From: Edaphochlamys debaryana | Lineage: Eukaryota; Chlorophyta; Chlorophyceae; Chlamydomonadales | Length of the DNA stretch: 64,000 nt | Assembly (NCBI GenBank): GCA_016858145.1 | Contig: JAEHOE010000076.1 | Coordinates: 186,001-250,000 of the forward strand | Reading direction: 5' to 3' | Shown here: positions 46,701 through 58,300 of the stretch, one piece after another | How positions within the stretch are numbered: position 1 is the first letter of the stretch | Layout: each line of letters begins with the position of its first letter | Program-made: the position numbers and the translations under genes | Notes under the pieces: generated by a model | The model's input: the letters and a program-made list of their open reading frames with translations, nothing else | Database searches by the model: none | Told to the model about the DNA's origin: nothing

Positions 46701-49152
46701 GCAGGCAGCCCCAGGGCACGCACCATGCGGTGGAAGACCTTGATGAGGCTGTCCTCGACGCTCCCCTTGCCGAACTCCTCCAGCCGCTGCAGCTCCGTTG
46801 TCATGTACTTCTGGCAGAACTTGGCCACCTCAGCCCCGCCGTGCCCGTCAAACACGCCGAAGACCGCGAGGTTGGGGTCGTTCGAGATGTTGACCTCAGC
46901 CAGGTGCGCATCCTCCATGGTGCGGCGCCAGCCCTGCATAGCGCCGCCCCCGAAGCGCAGGCCATGGCCATCGCCCTCGAAAACCTCCTTATCGGTTATG
47001 GGAGAGGACAAGTAGGCTCCCATGGTGGCGGCTGAGTTTAGAGACTAGGGTGTTCGCTATGAAAGGTCTACCCGAGAGCTTCCGTCGTTGCAGCGTCCAT
47101 GGCGTCACGCTCAAAGGGGTGTTGCGGCAGGAGCTAGTGCGGCAAAGCGGGCTTTGCGCGGGGAACAGGCCATCGGGCAGAGGGGCGCATGGGACCCCGT
47201 ACTCAATGCGCGTGCAAGAGCCGCTCCGGAACGGGCCTGCATGCGTCTTACTGTGATGCTATGTGCAACGTGGAAATGTAGAACCACCTGCGGAGCGGAC
47301 AGTGACAGAAATCCGCCCTCGACATGCGGCGTTCCGGGCCCCGCCAGTGCGACGACAGTTTGTTGCGAAGGTGTCAATGCATAGCGGCGTGTTAAAGCTC
47401 AATGGGGATGCCGTTTTGCCGCGGAGGGTCAAGCCTGTCGGACATGCCTTTCGGGAGACCTCTTCGGAGCACCCCGCCACCCCCGTCCACACCTCGGCCC
47501 CAACCGCCTGTACCCCGTGCTCAGTCCAAGCCACAGCCAATCATACGCTATGTTTCTCGCACCCCCGCACTGAACTATTGTTATGGGTGGCGGTTTGTCG
47601 CCAGGAGCCGCAGGCTAGGGCAGGTGGACGTTCCGCGCCTACCTACCAAAATGGCCCCCTCGTGGATTTTCCCCACGTAAATCCTGGTCCGTTCTTGACA
47701 CGCTGACGTTGGCTTTTTCTCTTACACCCTCCCGCGCGCTGCCGTGCAGGTGAGCACGGGCGTGACGCTGCGTGAGAACAACCTGCGCGAGATCGAGGGC
47801 GGCAACATCATGGAGAGCCAGGGCATCCTGGTGGCCTCGCGCAAGAGCCTGCTGGAGAGGCCGCAGCTGCTCGAGGTGGGGCTGGCGGGGGGCGCACTGA
47901 GGAAAGCCAAGGCCCGAGAGCGGGCTTCTGGGTTCCAGGGGATTTGTGGGTATCCGCGCAAGGGTAGTGGTATCATGGGCATGCGTTACCTCGGTTACCG
48001 TCCTACCCGCTCTGCACATGCGCTAGCTGACGTGGCCCGGCATCCTCGCGCTGCGTGCCCCCAAGACCTCCCTCTAAGGCGCCACCCTCCCCGCGCTTCA
48101 CTCCAGATTGTGCACGAGCTGATTGAGCGCTTCGACGGCCACCTCAAGGCCGAGCAGTTCTACAGCGTCATCGCCAACATGCGCGGCGACTCGCCCGAGG
48201 CCGTGGCGGAGCGGCTGCTGACGATGCCGGGGCTGGAGGGCCTGCAGGTGCGGGGGGGGGGGGGGGGGGGGGGGGGGGGAGGGTGGGAGGGGGAAGGGGG
48301 GAAGGTCGGAAGGCGGGCGAGGACAAAGCAGTGAGGAATGCGCGGGGAGGTCCTGCGGGGCCTACGTGGGGAGAGAACGAAGCAGTGGGGGGCGCACGGG
48401 GAGGTACTGCCTGAGGCGGAGCGGACCGCTTCGGTCTGGGGGTTAGGGTTCCGGGCTCCTGATAGTGGGTGGGCGGGGGGGCCAATGCCGATGAAAGGAC
48501 CGCAGCACCTACAACTTTGCCTCCCCCAGCGCCTCAACGCCGTTCCATCAGCTGCCCAACACGCACCCCCCCCCCTCGTCCCCCCCGCCCCGTGACCCAG
48601 GGCCCCACCATCGCCAACGTGTACAACCGCGCCTCCTCGGGCAACGGCGCCAAGCACCACTTCTACGCCGCCACCATCTGCGTGCGCAAGAAGCAGCTGT
48701 ACGGCGCGGTCAAGGCGCTGCAGAAGGTGGGGCAGGGGGGGGAGGGGGGAAGGGGAGGGGGCAGGGGTGTGGGGGGGGGTGGAGGCGGGGGGCGGGACTG
48801 GGGTTGCAGACCGGCCGGGCCGGGATGGTCTGCAGGTGGAGGAGCACAGCTGCCTGAAGGGCGTAGCGACGGACACAGTTGTGCCTGCGGGCAGCCGGCT
48901 GGCGCTCCCGGCACCCATGAGCCCAACTAGGGCTGCCCAGCGGTACCGCTTGCCGGCCCGGAGACCCATGTGCCCACCCCGCTCCGGCGCCTGCCCCTCC
49001 CCCGCATTCCCCTCCTCCGCCCGCAGCTGGGCGGCAGCGGCGTGCTGGTGCAGCCCATGACCTACATCTTCGACGAGGAGCCCGAGCGCTGGGCCAAGCT
49101 GCTGGCCAAGCTGGGCGTGCAGCCGCCCAACGGCAACGGAGCCGCGCACTGA
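40725..49152 (+). CDS. HISG: ATP phosphoribosyltransferase, chloroplast (first step of histidine synthesis)
   Basis: Condenses ATP with PRPP to phosphoribosyl-ATP, the first committed and His-inhibited step of histidine synthesis, in the plastid. Ten exons: 40,725-40,932, 43,122-43,219, 43,748-43,807, 44,112-44,304, 44,702-44,910, 47,750-47,875, 48,107-48,247, 48,601-48,726, 49,027-49,152; with the first exon these total 428 aa. (Nine blocks are listed; all junctions keep phase.) The order of motifs matches plant HISN1: [13 protein letters not shown] [48 protein letters not shown], the PRPP loop region [12 protein letters not shown] (from residue 237), [25 protein letters not shown] and the C-terminal regulatory ACT-like domain ([31 protein letters not shown]). 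The N-terminus to ~VAVRAS is a typical transit peptide. The 2.8-kb intron after 44,910 contains a PP2C gene on the other strand. TGTAA at 49,637-49,641. Confidence 0.94.
40933..43121 (+). other. Long first intron of HISG (2.19 kb)
   Basis: Donor GAG|GTGAGC after the transit-peptide exon and acceptor CACCCCAG|CC before IARAFKSAP; the phase (1+2) agrees. The intron is about ten times the usual length here. It is GC-rich with abundant CAGC/GCTG words, and contains no gene or repeat that I can identify. It may hold a decayed insertion or intronic regulatory sequence. Confidence 0.55.
45793..47023 (-). CDS. PP2C-type protein phosphatase nested in a HISG intron
   Basis: Mn/Mg-dependent serine/threonine phosphatase of the PPM/PP2C family. 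Two exons, 47,023-46,724 and 46,575-45,793 (TGA), give 360 aa. All core motifs are present: RRTMEDAH (33-40), [13 protein letters not shown] (metal-binding D59, G60), [46 protein letters not shown] (D298) and GCDNMTVVV. An acidic, Gly/Asn-rich insert (residues ~120-180) separates DGHGG from GCTAV. The N-terminus MGAYLSSP has Gly2 and Ser6, fitting N-myristoylation and membrane attachment. The gene lies wholly inside the intron between HISG exons ending at 44,910 and starting at 47,750, on the opposite strand, and has its own intron (46,576-46,723). Candidate poly(A) signals on the minus strand (TTACA forward) are at 45,557-45,561 and 45,211-45,215. Confidence 0.96.
48252..48279. repeat. Homopolymer run of 28 G at an intron start
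   Basis: Begins four bases after the donor of the HISG intron (CAG|GTGC then G28), followed by more G-rich sequence to about 48,310. Such runs are prone to length error in sequencing and can form G-quadruplexes in DNA and pre-mRNA. Confidence 0.9.
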
Positions 49153-49899
49153 GCGGGGCGGGCGGCCAAGGGGGCGCGGGCGGGGCGCAGTCGGGGCGCA
49201 TGAGCCTCTGGGGCAGCGCCGCAGGGCGAAGGCTGGCGGCGCACAGGCGCGGGGTGGCGCCTTAGCTGCAGCGCGGGCCGAAGTGCAAGTTTGCGGATGC
49301 GGCGAGGGTGGCGAGGAGCAAGGCGCTGCAAGGGCTTTAGGGCGCGGGGGTGAGGGGTGAGGGCAGGGGTAGGGGTCAAAGGGCAACATTCCATGGGCGC
49401 GCGGCGTTGCACCGGCGTTAGCGGTCAGCCGTTCTTGGCGGTCGAGCGAGCCTGGCGTTAATGGCTGTGAGCAGAGGCTTCTGCGATGCCTTCTTTGAAC
49501 GCGGGAGGGTGGGGTTGCCGGCGGGCCGACAATGCCCAGTAGGGCGGACCGGCCGGACGCGCGCCCGATTGATGGAGGGCTGAAGGCGGCCGCAGGCCAG
49601 TCACACGGTCACCCGTTGTGTGCAGCGGGACATGCCTGTAACTACAGGACGGCCTGAGCCATGGCTGTGGAGCTTGTCATGCGTGGCTTTAGCAGGCGTT
49701 GCGCAGTGCACATCCTGCATCGGCTGCGTCTGACACCAGCGCTGCCCAGGAAGACTCCCTCAGCCTGCGCTGACACGGGCGTCACGGGGGCGGGGGCTAG
49801 CACCCGGCTGATATGCCAATTGCTACGAAGACGGTTGCGCCGTCGCCGTGTCCTGAATGGTAACCGAGCGTCCACAGTTAGCAAGCCGCCGGTCATTAC

Positions 49900-49922
49900 A
49901 ATGGGGCGTAGTGCCGCTGTGT
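49900..49922 (-). repeat. Isolated end motif of repeat family R
   Basis: On the minus strand reads CAGCGGCACTACGCCCCATT, nearly the end motif of R1-R3. I find little further R similarity next to it, so it may be a decayed R end or a chance match. Confidence 0.4.
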
Positions 49923-50037
49923 GTTGGGCCCCCAGGGTCTCCCCTAGGGCGAATCCCCAACAATCCCACTTAGTTGGCGAGCTTTTATCCCCGTTGAGGA
50001 TCATCAGTAACTCATGCGCTTCAGAACGGGCTGCTCA

Positions 50038-50759
50038 GGGGGGGGGGGGTACAAACAAAGTTGCCCGATATCATGCCCCAAAGTCCCCCGACCCCCCGGG
50101 ACCGACGACCGACCGACCCGTACAGTGTACGACACTGTCGTACAAGGCCTGTACGTACTCCATTTTATGCCTTTCGCGTTTTGCTGGACTGCTGACCGTG
50201 TGCTCTATCTATGGGCGCGCACAGCACTCCCGGTGGCCCACGTTGGTCGGGTACCATCAACCATGCCACGGACCACAACCCGTCAATTGACCAACGGCTC
50301 GGCACCGAGGGGCGATATCAGGGCTTTAGTTTGCTAGTACTGTGCGATTTGAGGCGCGGGAGTGGAAGGCGGGCTTCCGGGAGCACCTGGGAGACGCCTT
50401 AGGGTGGCCGCGTGTGTGCCCGGGGCCTGGCATGCCGACATGTCCCACCGGTCCCGACTCCCTAACACCGCTGGAAGGGTACCAGTGACTTGCCAGCATA
50501 AGTTCATGTCATGCTGCATGCTCAGGGCGTGCGGGATGATGCTGGGCGCTGCTCTACGCCGCGGTGACAAAGTCCCGCCACACAGCCTCCCAAAGTCCCC
50601 CCACCCCCCCCGACCGACGACCGACCGAGAACTTTGGGCCCCCATAACTTTGCAATAAAACCTTCGTTTTGATTTCTGAAAGCGGATTTGGGATCCTCTC
50701 GGCAAGCTCTGTACAGATGAGGCATGATGTATGTCTGAGGAGGACCTACCCCCCCCCTG
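50038..50759 (+). repeat. Dispersed repeat S, copy 2, with a 244-bp insertion
   Basis: Matches S1 (19,333-19,811) at both ends with high similarity. Between GACCAACGGCT (ending 50,299) and GGGCGCTGCT (from 50,544) it carries about 244 bp that S1 lacks. Either S2 gained an insertion or S1 lost the segment. Confidence 0.75.
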
Positions 50760-50795
50760 GGCTGCTGGCCTCTGCGTGTCAAAGCTGATACGTCT

Positions 50796-51005
50796 ATGCC
50801 CAGGGCTGAGCGGGTGTGCCAAAAGTGTGCAAGGGTCGCAGATGAGCGACACGCACTGTTAGAGTGCCCAGCGTACACGGCTGAACGGGTACCACTGCAG
50901 TGCGGGCCTAACATTGATATGGGCGCCACCATGACTCGGTCGGATGCCAGGCAGATGGCCCGTGTCTTGCGTGAGATCTGGGAGAGGCGCTTTTGCCTTT
51001 TGGGG
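50796..51005 (+). pseudogene. Fragment of a non-LTR retrotransposon reverse transcriptase C-terminus
   Basis: The frame contains RVCQKCARVADERHALLECP followed by YTAERV, the Cys-x2-Cys...His...Cys knuckle found at the extreme C-terminus of many non-LTR retrotransposon polyproteins, then ARVLREIWERRF-type helical sequence. Nothing upstream codes for the catalytic part, so this is a 5'-truncated relic. It directly follows repeat S2, which raises the question whether S is related to the same element. Confidence 0.6.
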
Positions 51006-52175
51006 CCCACTCAACCTAGCTTTACTTGTTCTTGCTTCACTGGACACACGTCCCTTTGGCCCACGGCCCGTATGGGAGTTCACGGCTGATGCCCTTGTCC
51101 GTGTAACACCAACAACAACAAGCATCACCCGGACGCCTCCGCTCACCCAGCTTCTCATACATTTTGGCCCCGCTCACGTATTGTTGCTTTTAACAGCTGA
51201 CCCGTCCCAAAGGAGTCATGCACGTACACGGCCGCCCGGTAAGCGCCCTGTCCGTTGGAGTCGTAACAGCCCCCCACACGGAAACACCTGGCCCCGCCCG
51301 CCGCTGAACCCAGAAAGCTCCCCACAGCTCCTCCCCTTCAGACACCAAGACCACCGCTTCCGCACACCGCCTGCACCATCCCACCACGTCACGTCGCTCC
51401 TGACAGCTCCTCCTGTCTAGAGGCATCCGCCCCCTTGGCGAGACACAACCACACATCCTCCGCCTCAGGCTTTCCCAGACCTCCAGGCCCGGTTTCCCCG
51501 CCGGAAGGCCTGCGGCGCGCAGCTGCAAACATCACTCGCGTGTTGCCCCAACGCGCCTCCCCATCAGCCGCAACACAAGGCCCTCACGTCCGGCGCTTGC
51601 AAGCTTGCAAGCTAGGTCCGGTATTTATGCCACGATTCGAAGGAGCGACGGCTACAGCGGGCTACAGCTTCCCCCGAGGCACAGATGCACCACACACAGC
51701 AGCCCCAGCAGCCCCTCTTGCACGAGCAGTCCTGAACACACACATCCACATCCCTACACTCCTGCCTAGTCGCCTTGTGCGCAATGCCATCGCCAAATTT
51801 CCCACCACAACAGCCTCCACGAACAATTCGAGCTGCATCTTGTTACAGCAGACCCAGTTCTAAGGCCACGGTCCCTGGCCAGGCCCTGGCCACAATGCTC
51901 TCCACCACCAATCAGGCACGCACACGTGCATCACTGCCAGTGCGTTGGACAGTCCACGGCCTAGCCTGAGAGCGCCATGCATAGCACAGTTGATGCAAGA
52001 GCCACGACCACAAGCAAACACTTTTTGAACCACACGCAGCAGTCCAGGGAGATCAGAGTGTAGGACACACCGCAGTGCTCGCTTTGCCAATCCTCAATCA
52101 TCGTCACAGGAATATTGCTCACGTCATGGGAAGATGGAAATGTCACTGCCCCAGCCCCATGGCGCGGGCGCAGCC
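51006..52175. other. Spacer downstream of the retrotransposon relic
   Basis: No gene recognised. It is less GC-rich than its surroundings. The last part is downstream of the kinase gene on the minus strand. Confidence 0.4.
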
Positions 52176-52180
52176 TTACA
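52176..52180 (-). terminator. Candidate poly(A) signal of the kinase gene
   Basis: TGTAA on the minus strand, about 75 bp beyond the TAG stop of the kinase. Confidence 0.4.
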
Positions 52181-52251
52181 CAGCACATTCAAGGCAGTGC
52201 TGAGCGCTTGAGCCACACCGGTAGCCTGGTAGCCACCGGCGCGTTATCTGT

Positions 52252-55200
52252 CTAGTTGCCAAGCCCCTGCGGTTGCGCAGGCTCTGCTGGCGACTCCGCC
52301 GGGCCGCCGGGCATAAGCGGCGCTGTCGTCCCGTCGCCACCTGGGCACGGCTCAGCCGGCGGCAGCTTGCTGCTGGGCTGCTTGGGCGGCCACACGGGCC
52401 CCAGCGCTGCGTCCAGCTGCTCCTTGATCGCCAGCCGCAGCGCCTCCACCGCTGCCGCGTGCTCCCGCCGCTGCTGCGGATCCGGCCCGGACACCACTGC
52501 GCCCGAGCCCATGCCCGCTCCCGCTCCCGCTCCCGCTCCCGCCTCCTCGTTGCCGGCGCAGCTGCGGGGCCGGGACTGCTGGAAAGCCGCGCGCGCGTTC
52601 TCGATCAGCGCAGCGATGCGGGGCGGCAGCGGCTCGGGCTCCCGCCCGCCATAGGGGTCGGGCGGGAGGCGAGCGCATGGCACCGGAACGGCCTCGGCGG
52701 CGCGGCGGCGGAGCCGCGCCTCCACCACCAGCGCTCCCAGCTGCAGCCGCGCCGCCTCCGTGGCGTCGAGCATGTCCCGCAGCTCGCCGACCGCCGCAGC
52801 TGCCGGCGGAGCCGCGGGCGCTTCCCCTGCGGCCGGTCCTGACGAGGTGCCGCCAGCCCTGGCCGGGTCTGACGGCAGCGCGCTGGTGGGGCGCGTGGGC
52901 ACCGACTTGGCTGCATACTTGGGTCGCGCTGCCTTGAGGATGATCTCCATGTCGACCAGTTCACCCAGCACCTCGGCGAAGCAGGGCCGAGCGGCGGGGT
53001 CTCGGGCCGTGCAGCGCCGGCCGAGGTTCACGAGGCAGGGCAGGACCGGGTCGAGATCGTCCCAACCGCCAACCGCCGTCATGCCGCTGCCGTCCGTGCA
53101 GGGCTGAGCGCTGGTGGCGTTGGAGGCCAGAGCGCTGGCGTGGAAGTCGTTGGTGGTTGCGGTTACGCTGGTGATGGTTGTGGGCGTCCGAGTGTACATT
53201 GAAGTGCCGTCCGTGGCACAGCTGGCGTCGAGGCCAGAGGTGTTGCACCGGTCAGGAGCACCCGATGCGGGGCCCAGGGCCAGGCTCAGGACGCTTTCGG
53301 GGGGGTGCCGGGCGTTGGCGAGGCTCCTGTAGTAGGCGAGCGGATTGTCGCAGCTGCCGTCCTCAGCCGCTGGGCCGCCCTCTGGTCGTTCGGGCACCTC
53401 GGGCCACTGCAGCTGCAGAGTGCCTTGCATGATTCCGAACGCGAGGATGGCTGCGGCAGGGAGAAAGGGGTGGCATCTGCTCAGGATCCTGCTTGACAGG
53501 TGCATCCATAGGGCAGGGGCCGAAGGGTGTGCGGAGCGGAGCATTCCGCTCTGTCTCACCTTGTTCCGTCTCTCCTCCGTACGGCAGCTGGCGTGTGAGC
53601 AGCTCGTTCAGGATCACACCGAAGCTCCAAACTGCAAGCAGCGAGCGCACGGGGAAGAGTCAAGCAGGGAGCGGTGCGGCAAATTGATAAAGCGTGAGGT
53701 CTAGCAGCGTGAGGTCTAGCAGCAAGTAGGCAAGTCCCCTTCTCAACCCCGGGTATGACTCACCGTCTGCCGGCTTGCCCACGTGTCCCATCATCGCCTC
53801 CGGGGCCATGTACGACAGGGTGCCCCACGTGCACGTGTCGATGGATTTGACGCCGTCCGGCAGCAGGTGGCACAGCCCGAAGTCGCACACCTGTACGGAG
53901 GCGAGGTACGGTAAGGGGTGAGGCCCAGCTGGGCCCAGACCTGGCCCCACATGCACCCTACCCCCTGCTCCCGCCCCTCACGCCCCACCTTGGCCGTGAA
54001 GCCCCTCCGGTCCGTCCGCGAGGCCTTGAGCACGACGTTCCCCGGCTTGAGGTCTCCGTGCACGATGCCCCCCGCGTGCAGGTGCAGCAGCGCCCGCGCC
54101 ACCTCCGCCGCCGTCCGCACCAGCGCGCGCCTCGCCACCCGCGGCGGCCACTGCACGCTGTCGGTTGCGAATATGCCCCGGTGCACGGCCCTCGCCAGCG
54201 TGCCCTTGCAGCACAGCTCCATCACCACCAGAGTCACCACGCCGCCCACGCGCGCGCCCAGGCGGGCCAGCGCCTCGTGCAGGGCGCCCAGGGGCGAGCC
54301 GCTCTCGAGGGGGGCGACCAGAGCGGCGCGGCTGGGGACGGCCAGGGAGGCGGGCAGCGCGCTGGGGGAGCACGCGGCTGGGGGGGCGGGGGCGGGGGGT
54401 GAAGGGGTGAAGGGGTCAACGGGTGCAGGCGTGAAGAAATTACAAGGTGGGTAGCGAGTCGGCGCGCTCGTCAGAGTGGGCAGGTGTCCAGGGACGCACC
54501 TGGCACGAAGCTCAGCAGTCGGCGGTGGTGGGGCCCCGCAGCCTGCCTGCCGCGGCCCTTGGGGGGGGGCATGGGTGCGCCCTGAGCCGGGCCCCGGCCT
54601 CGGCCCTGCGCCTTCGCCCGGTGCGCCTCGAGGGCGTCGAAGAGGGCATCCGTGAGCGAGCAGGAGCGAGTTGCGAAGGTCTGAGAAAGGAAGTGGGAGT
54701 AAGCAGCAACGGTGAAGAGGTAAGCGCAGATGAGGCTGGCAGGTTGGGCATTTAACATGTCCCCCCGCTGCGGTTGCTTGCCTTGACGATGTGGGGGTGC
54801 GTGAGGGCGGGCAGGGGCCCCACTGCAACCTCGCGCGCCACTGCTCGGTCGTCCGCCGAACCCGTCACCATGATTTTGACAGCGGCCTCCTCGCCATTCA
54901 GGGAGGCTGCGAGGGGGCAAGCGCGGCTCGGGCTCAGGGCTGTCGTTGAAGGTAGGGGCCCCGGGGTACCGTGGACAGGGCTGACTACTCTTCCAGGCCC
55001 CCGACCAGGCATCCGCACCTTTGATCACAAGGCCGTAGGAGCCTGCCCCCAGCACCTGAGTGCTGAAGGCCAGGCCCTCGAGCAGCGGCGCCACAATGGC
55101 CGGCAACGAGTCGACCGACACGGAGCACTCGGTATGCGGACGTTGGCGCCCGTCGACCTCTGGGCCAGACTTCTGCTTGCTCAGCGACGCTGCAGCCGCG

Positions 55201-55352
55201 CGGGGTGCTGGTGCTGGCTTTCCCAGGTCGATGACTGTGTTCGCTGCGAGCGCATCGCAACGACCTCGTGGTGAGCTCCTGCTACTCCCTGTCGCCTCCT
55301 CTTCCGCGTCCGGTGTTGGCTGGCCGCACAGACGTGACAAGAAGCGGAGCAT
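52252..55352 (-). CDS. Protein kinase, TKL/Raf-like, non-RD type
   Basis: Seven exons on the minus strand: 55352-55019, 54906-54782, 54680-54500, 54377-53989, 53890-53764, 53631-53560, 53450-52252 (TAG); 808 aa. Kinase motifs in order: Gly loop LGAGSYGLV (101-109), AAVKIM (K122), VHGDLKPGN (D322), CDFG (346-348), SYMAPEA (372-374), ADVWSFGVILNELL, and RRCTARDPAARP of subdomain XI. All catalytic residues are present, but the Arg before the catalytic Asp is Gly (HGD), so it is a non-RD kinase, usually not controlled by activation-loop phosphorylation. The first ~95 residues and the C-terminal ~200 (Ala/Pro/Gly-rich) are low complexity. Exon 3 adds a Gly/Arg-rich insert in the N-lobe. The intron after exon 2 starts GCAAGC, a second GC-AG intron in this window. 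No membrane segment is seen. The substrate is unknown; similar kinases are a large family in volvocine algae. Confidence 0.9.
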
Positions 55353-58300
55353 TTGTCAGCTGCAAATCTTGACACGACCCCGCTTGGTGGCTACGCACCG
55401 CCTGGCTGCCACCACGAAGCAGAGCTAGCCTAGAGTCACAGGACTCTGCCGAATCGTTGTGTGCAGGAGCATAAGCTCGGAGACTCAAGGGTGGACTCAG
55501 CGCTAATACCCCAAAACCAGATGCTAGACGTGTGTGTACTGGCTCTAAGTACTGTGTTGTCGGTTGTGTGTATAGCAAGAATTACAGTGGCGAGGGATCG
55601 CAACCCGCTCGCAATGGTCTGATGGTACCAGACCGCACACTGCATGCCCCGATCACGCTCGGGAGCGGACGATGAATAGTCAGGATAGCCAGGAATGGAA
55701 GGGAAACGGGAACCGGAGACGGGAGACGGGAACCGGAGACGCAGGGGCCGGGAGTCGGGGAATCATCGGAGCCAGCGGTCAGCGACCTGCACCACACCGC
55801 TAGGGGCACCATCCGCCCACATGCGCTGCACCACGAGCCGATGCGCGGGGAGGAAAGCGGGGAACCGGAGACGCAGGAGCCGGAGTCGGGGAATCATCGG
55901 AGCCACGGTCAGCGACCAGCACCACACCACTAGGGGCACCATCCGCCCACAAGCGCGACATAACGAGCCGATGTGCGGGAGGAAGCCGGGGAACCGGAGT
56001 CAGCGGAACCGGAGTCTGGATGCCTTGGAATCCTCGGCGAGCGCCGCAGAAGCCGTGGCCGCGGGAGACGTGGAGACATAGGGAAGCCGTGACGTTGCCG
56101 CCGCGAGCCGCCTGGGGAAGCCTTGGGAAGCCGGGGCCGATGAGCCCGTGGAGGACGCGGTGTCGCGCCGCTGCCGCTCGCGCCCGCGCGGAGCAGCAGC
56201 CGTGGAGGAGCCGGAGTCGGAGGAGCCAGAGTCGGAGGAGCTGCAATGCAATGTGTTTCGACCCCCGAAACCCCCGGTTGTGTGTGGGGGGAACGGTGAC
56301 GCTAAGCGGCGAGCCGACAGAATGGGCAGCATTTAGTAAGCTCGACACGCCCGCGCTCCCGCCCCGGCGGCCCCGCGTCGAGCCCCCCGCTGGCCCCCAA
56401 CACCCCCGGGCGTGGGAGAGCTGAAGGACGCCGTACCACTTGCGCCTAACTCCCGCTTAAGATAAGATGTCTACCCACCTCAATCCAGGGGGGCTTGGGC
56501 CTGCGATACCGAGCCCTCTGCAACCCTCAAGGCTTCAAAGCGCCTTGGCCTCCACTTACCTCCTCCCCCCCAGACCCACGCGCTCAGGTCCCAGGTAACT
56601 CCGAGTGGGGCGCGACTTCCCAAGTCACCTGCCTGGGCTTCGGCCACCTGGCCGCATGGTCGCTGCTTAACTGTTTGCAAGAGCAGGGCTGCGGATAGTA
56701 CCTCGCCAGTGTTGTGGACTGGGATAGCACATTGCTGGCCTTGCTTTTCGCGTAACCTCGTCCCCGTTTCTCATTCCCCCTCCCCCCCCCACATGCTGCG
56801 CTTGCTTAGCAGCCGCCACGTACTGCAAGCTTCAAACCCCTTGGCAGTATAGCACCGCTGGACTGAATCGCAAAGCTGCCCGTCCCCGAGGAGGGGTCTC
56901 CTTACTAATCTCTCGGAAGTCCGGACGGCCGGAGTCCTTTGACCTGACCCGCTACCGGTATGCAATTGTTGCCGCACTCGAGCACATGCTTGCAGCTTAC
57001 AAGGAACAAAGTTCACAGAGCGTCAGAGCTCAAGTCTCCTAAGTCTCTGCTTCAGCAAACGTGTGACAGGTCGTACAACTACATGGCGTTCTTCCCAACG
57101 AGCGGTCGACAAGCACATCGGCCCACACCCTTGACGCCCGGGTTGCAGTCGCACTCGACTGCGCCCCTCATCTCCAAGTGCTTCAACGCACTGCTACATA
57201 CGTCGGTTATGTGCACAGGTACTGCTGCATGCAGCCTGACGTGAAACGTGATCACAACGGGTCCCAACCAGATACCAACGTACCGTCACCTGTTCAGGTC
57301 TCCCCAGGCCGCTACCACTCCAGCCCCGCTGCTCACACCACCTGCAGCAGCGTCAGCAGCCTGGGGTCCAGGGCTCGCTTCTGCTTCTTGGCCAGGTGCT
57401 TTCACCGGAGCACCTGAAGCAGGGCGCGACGCGGCCGTGCCGCGCCCTGCCGTCGGGCTGACGCTGGGGGCGCAGGCGGCCTCGGCCCTGCCCCTATTTG
57501 CCTGCCCCCTGCCATGCCCTGGCTTCATATGGGCCTTGGCACTGGGGTCTGCCTGTCCTCTCCTCCGGGCTGGACTCTGAAGTTCCGGGCCGGGCGCTCA
57601 GCTGCCTTGCTTGCCCTTAGCGGCTAACACCATCGCCAAGCCTGGCCCGGGGCTGGGTTGTGCTGAGGGCTGGTTTCGGGGCAAAGCACACGGGGCACCT
57701 GCTTGGGGGCTGCCTCCACGCTTTCATGCAAGGCCTTTACATCCTGAGATACGACTGAGCCGTACGCATTATTGCAGACCACCTCCAGGCCGGAAGCCGG
57801 GGAGGCGGGTTTATGCTAATGGATGCCGGGCGGGCCAGTACCGCACCCGACTACGCCCCAGGCAGGCGCCTACCCAGATGGCTAGCTAGCCACGCACCCT
57901 GACCCACCTGCTCAAATTTCTCGGCGTCACGGGCGGGCTGGGCGTTTGAAAGGCAACAGGTTGCCCCAACGCCCTTGCCACCTGGAGCACGTCTACGAAC
58001 AGAGTAAAAGGGGCAAGAATCGATTGCCGACGCGGACAGACTGCCTGTGCCACCCTCACCCGTCATTGCCTGTGCCAGTTGGAGAAGGCGGCGGCGGGGC
58101 TGTTGGACAGGCGCGTGGACCCTCAACAGCCCGAGCAACGCCTCACGGGTCTGCCTGGGCGGTTGCTCTGGGGCCACCCGTCAACGGTCGGCTCTGGCCT
58201 CCTTCCCCTCCAGTACGCCAGTTAGGAAACGCCAGTTAGGACCACGTGCATGCACGGCCCGCTCCGCAAGGTCGGCAGCACAAGAACCAAGTGGACAGGA

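Noticed and set aside
50944..51863. Open frames after the retrotransposon relic as a gene
   Set aside because: No domains, no consistent splice structure and no continuity with the knuckle-containing frame.
55695..56081. 128-codon frame over the 130-bp tandem repeat
   Set aside because: The frame is produced by the repeat; unit lengths of 132 and 129 bp are multiples of three by chance, and there is no conserved domain.
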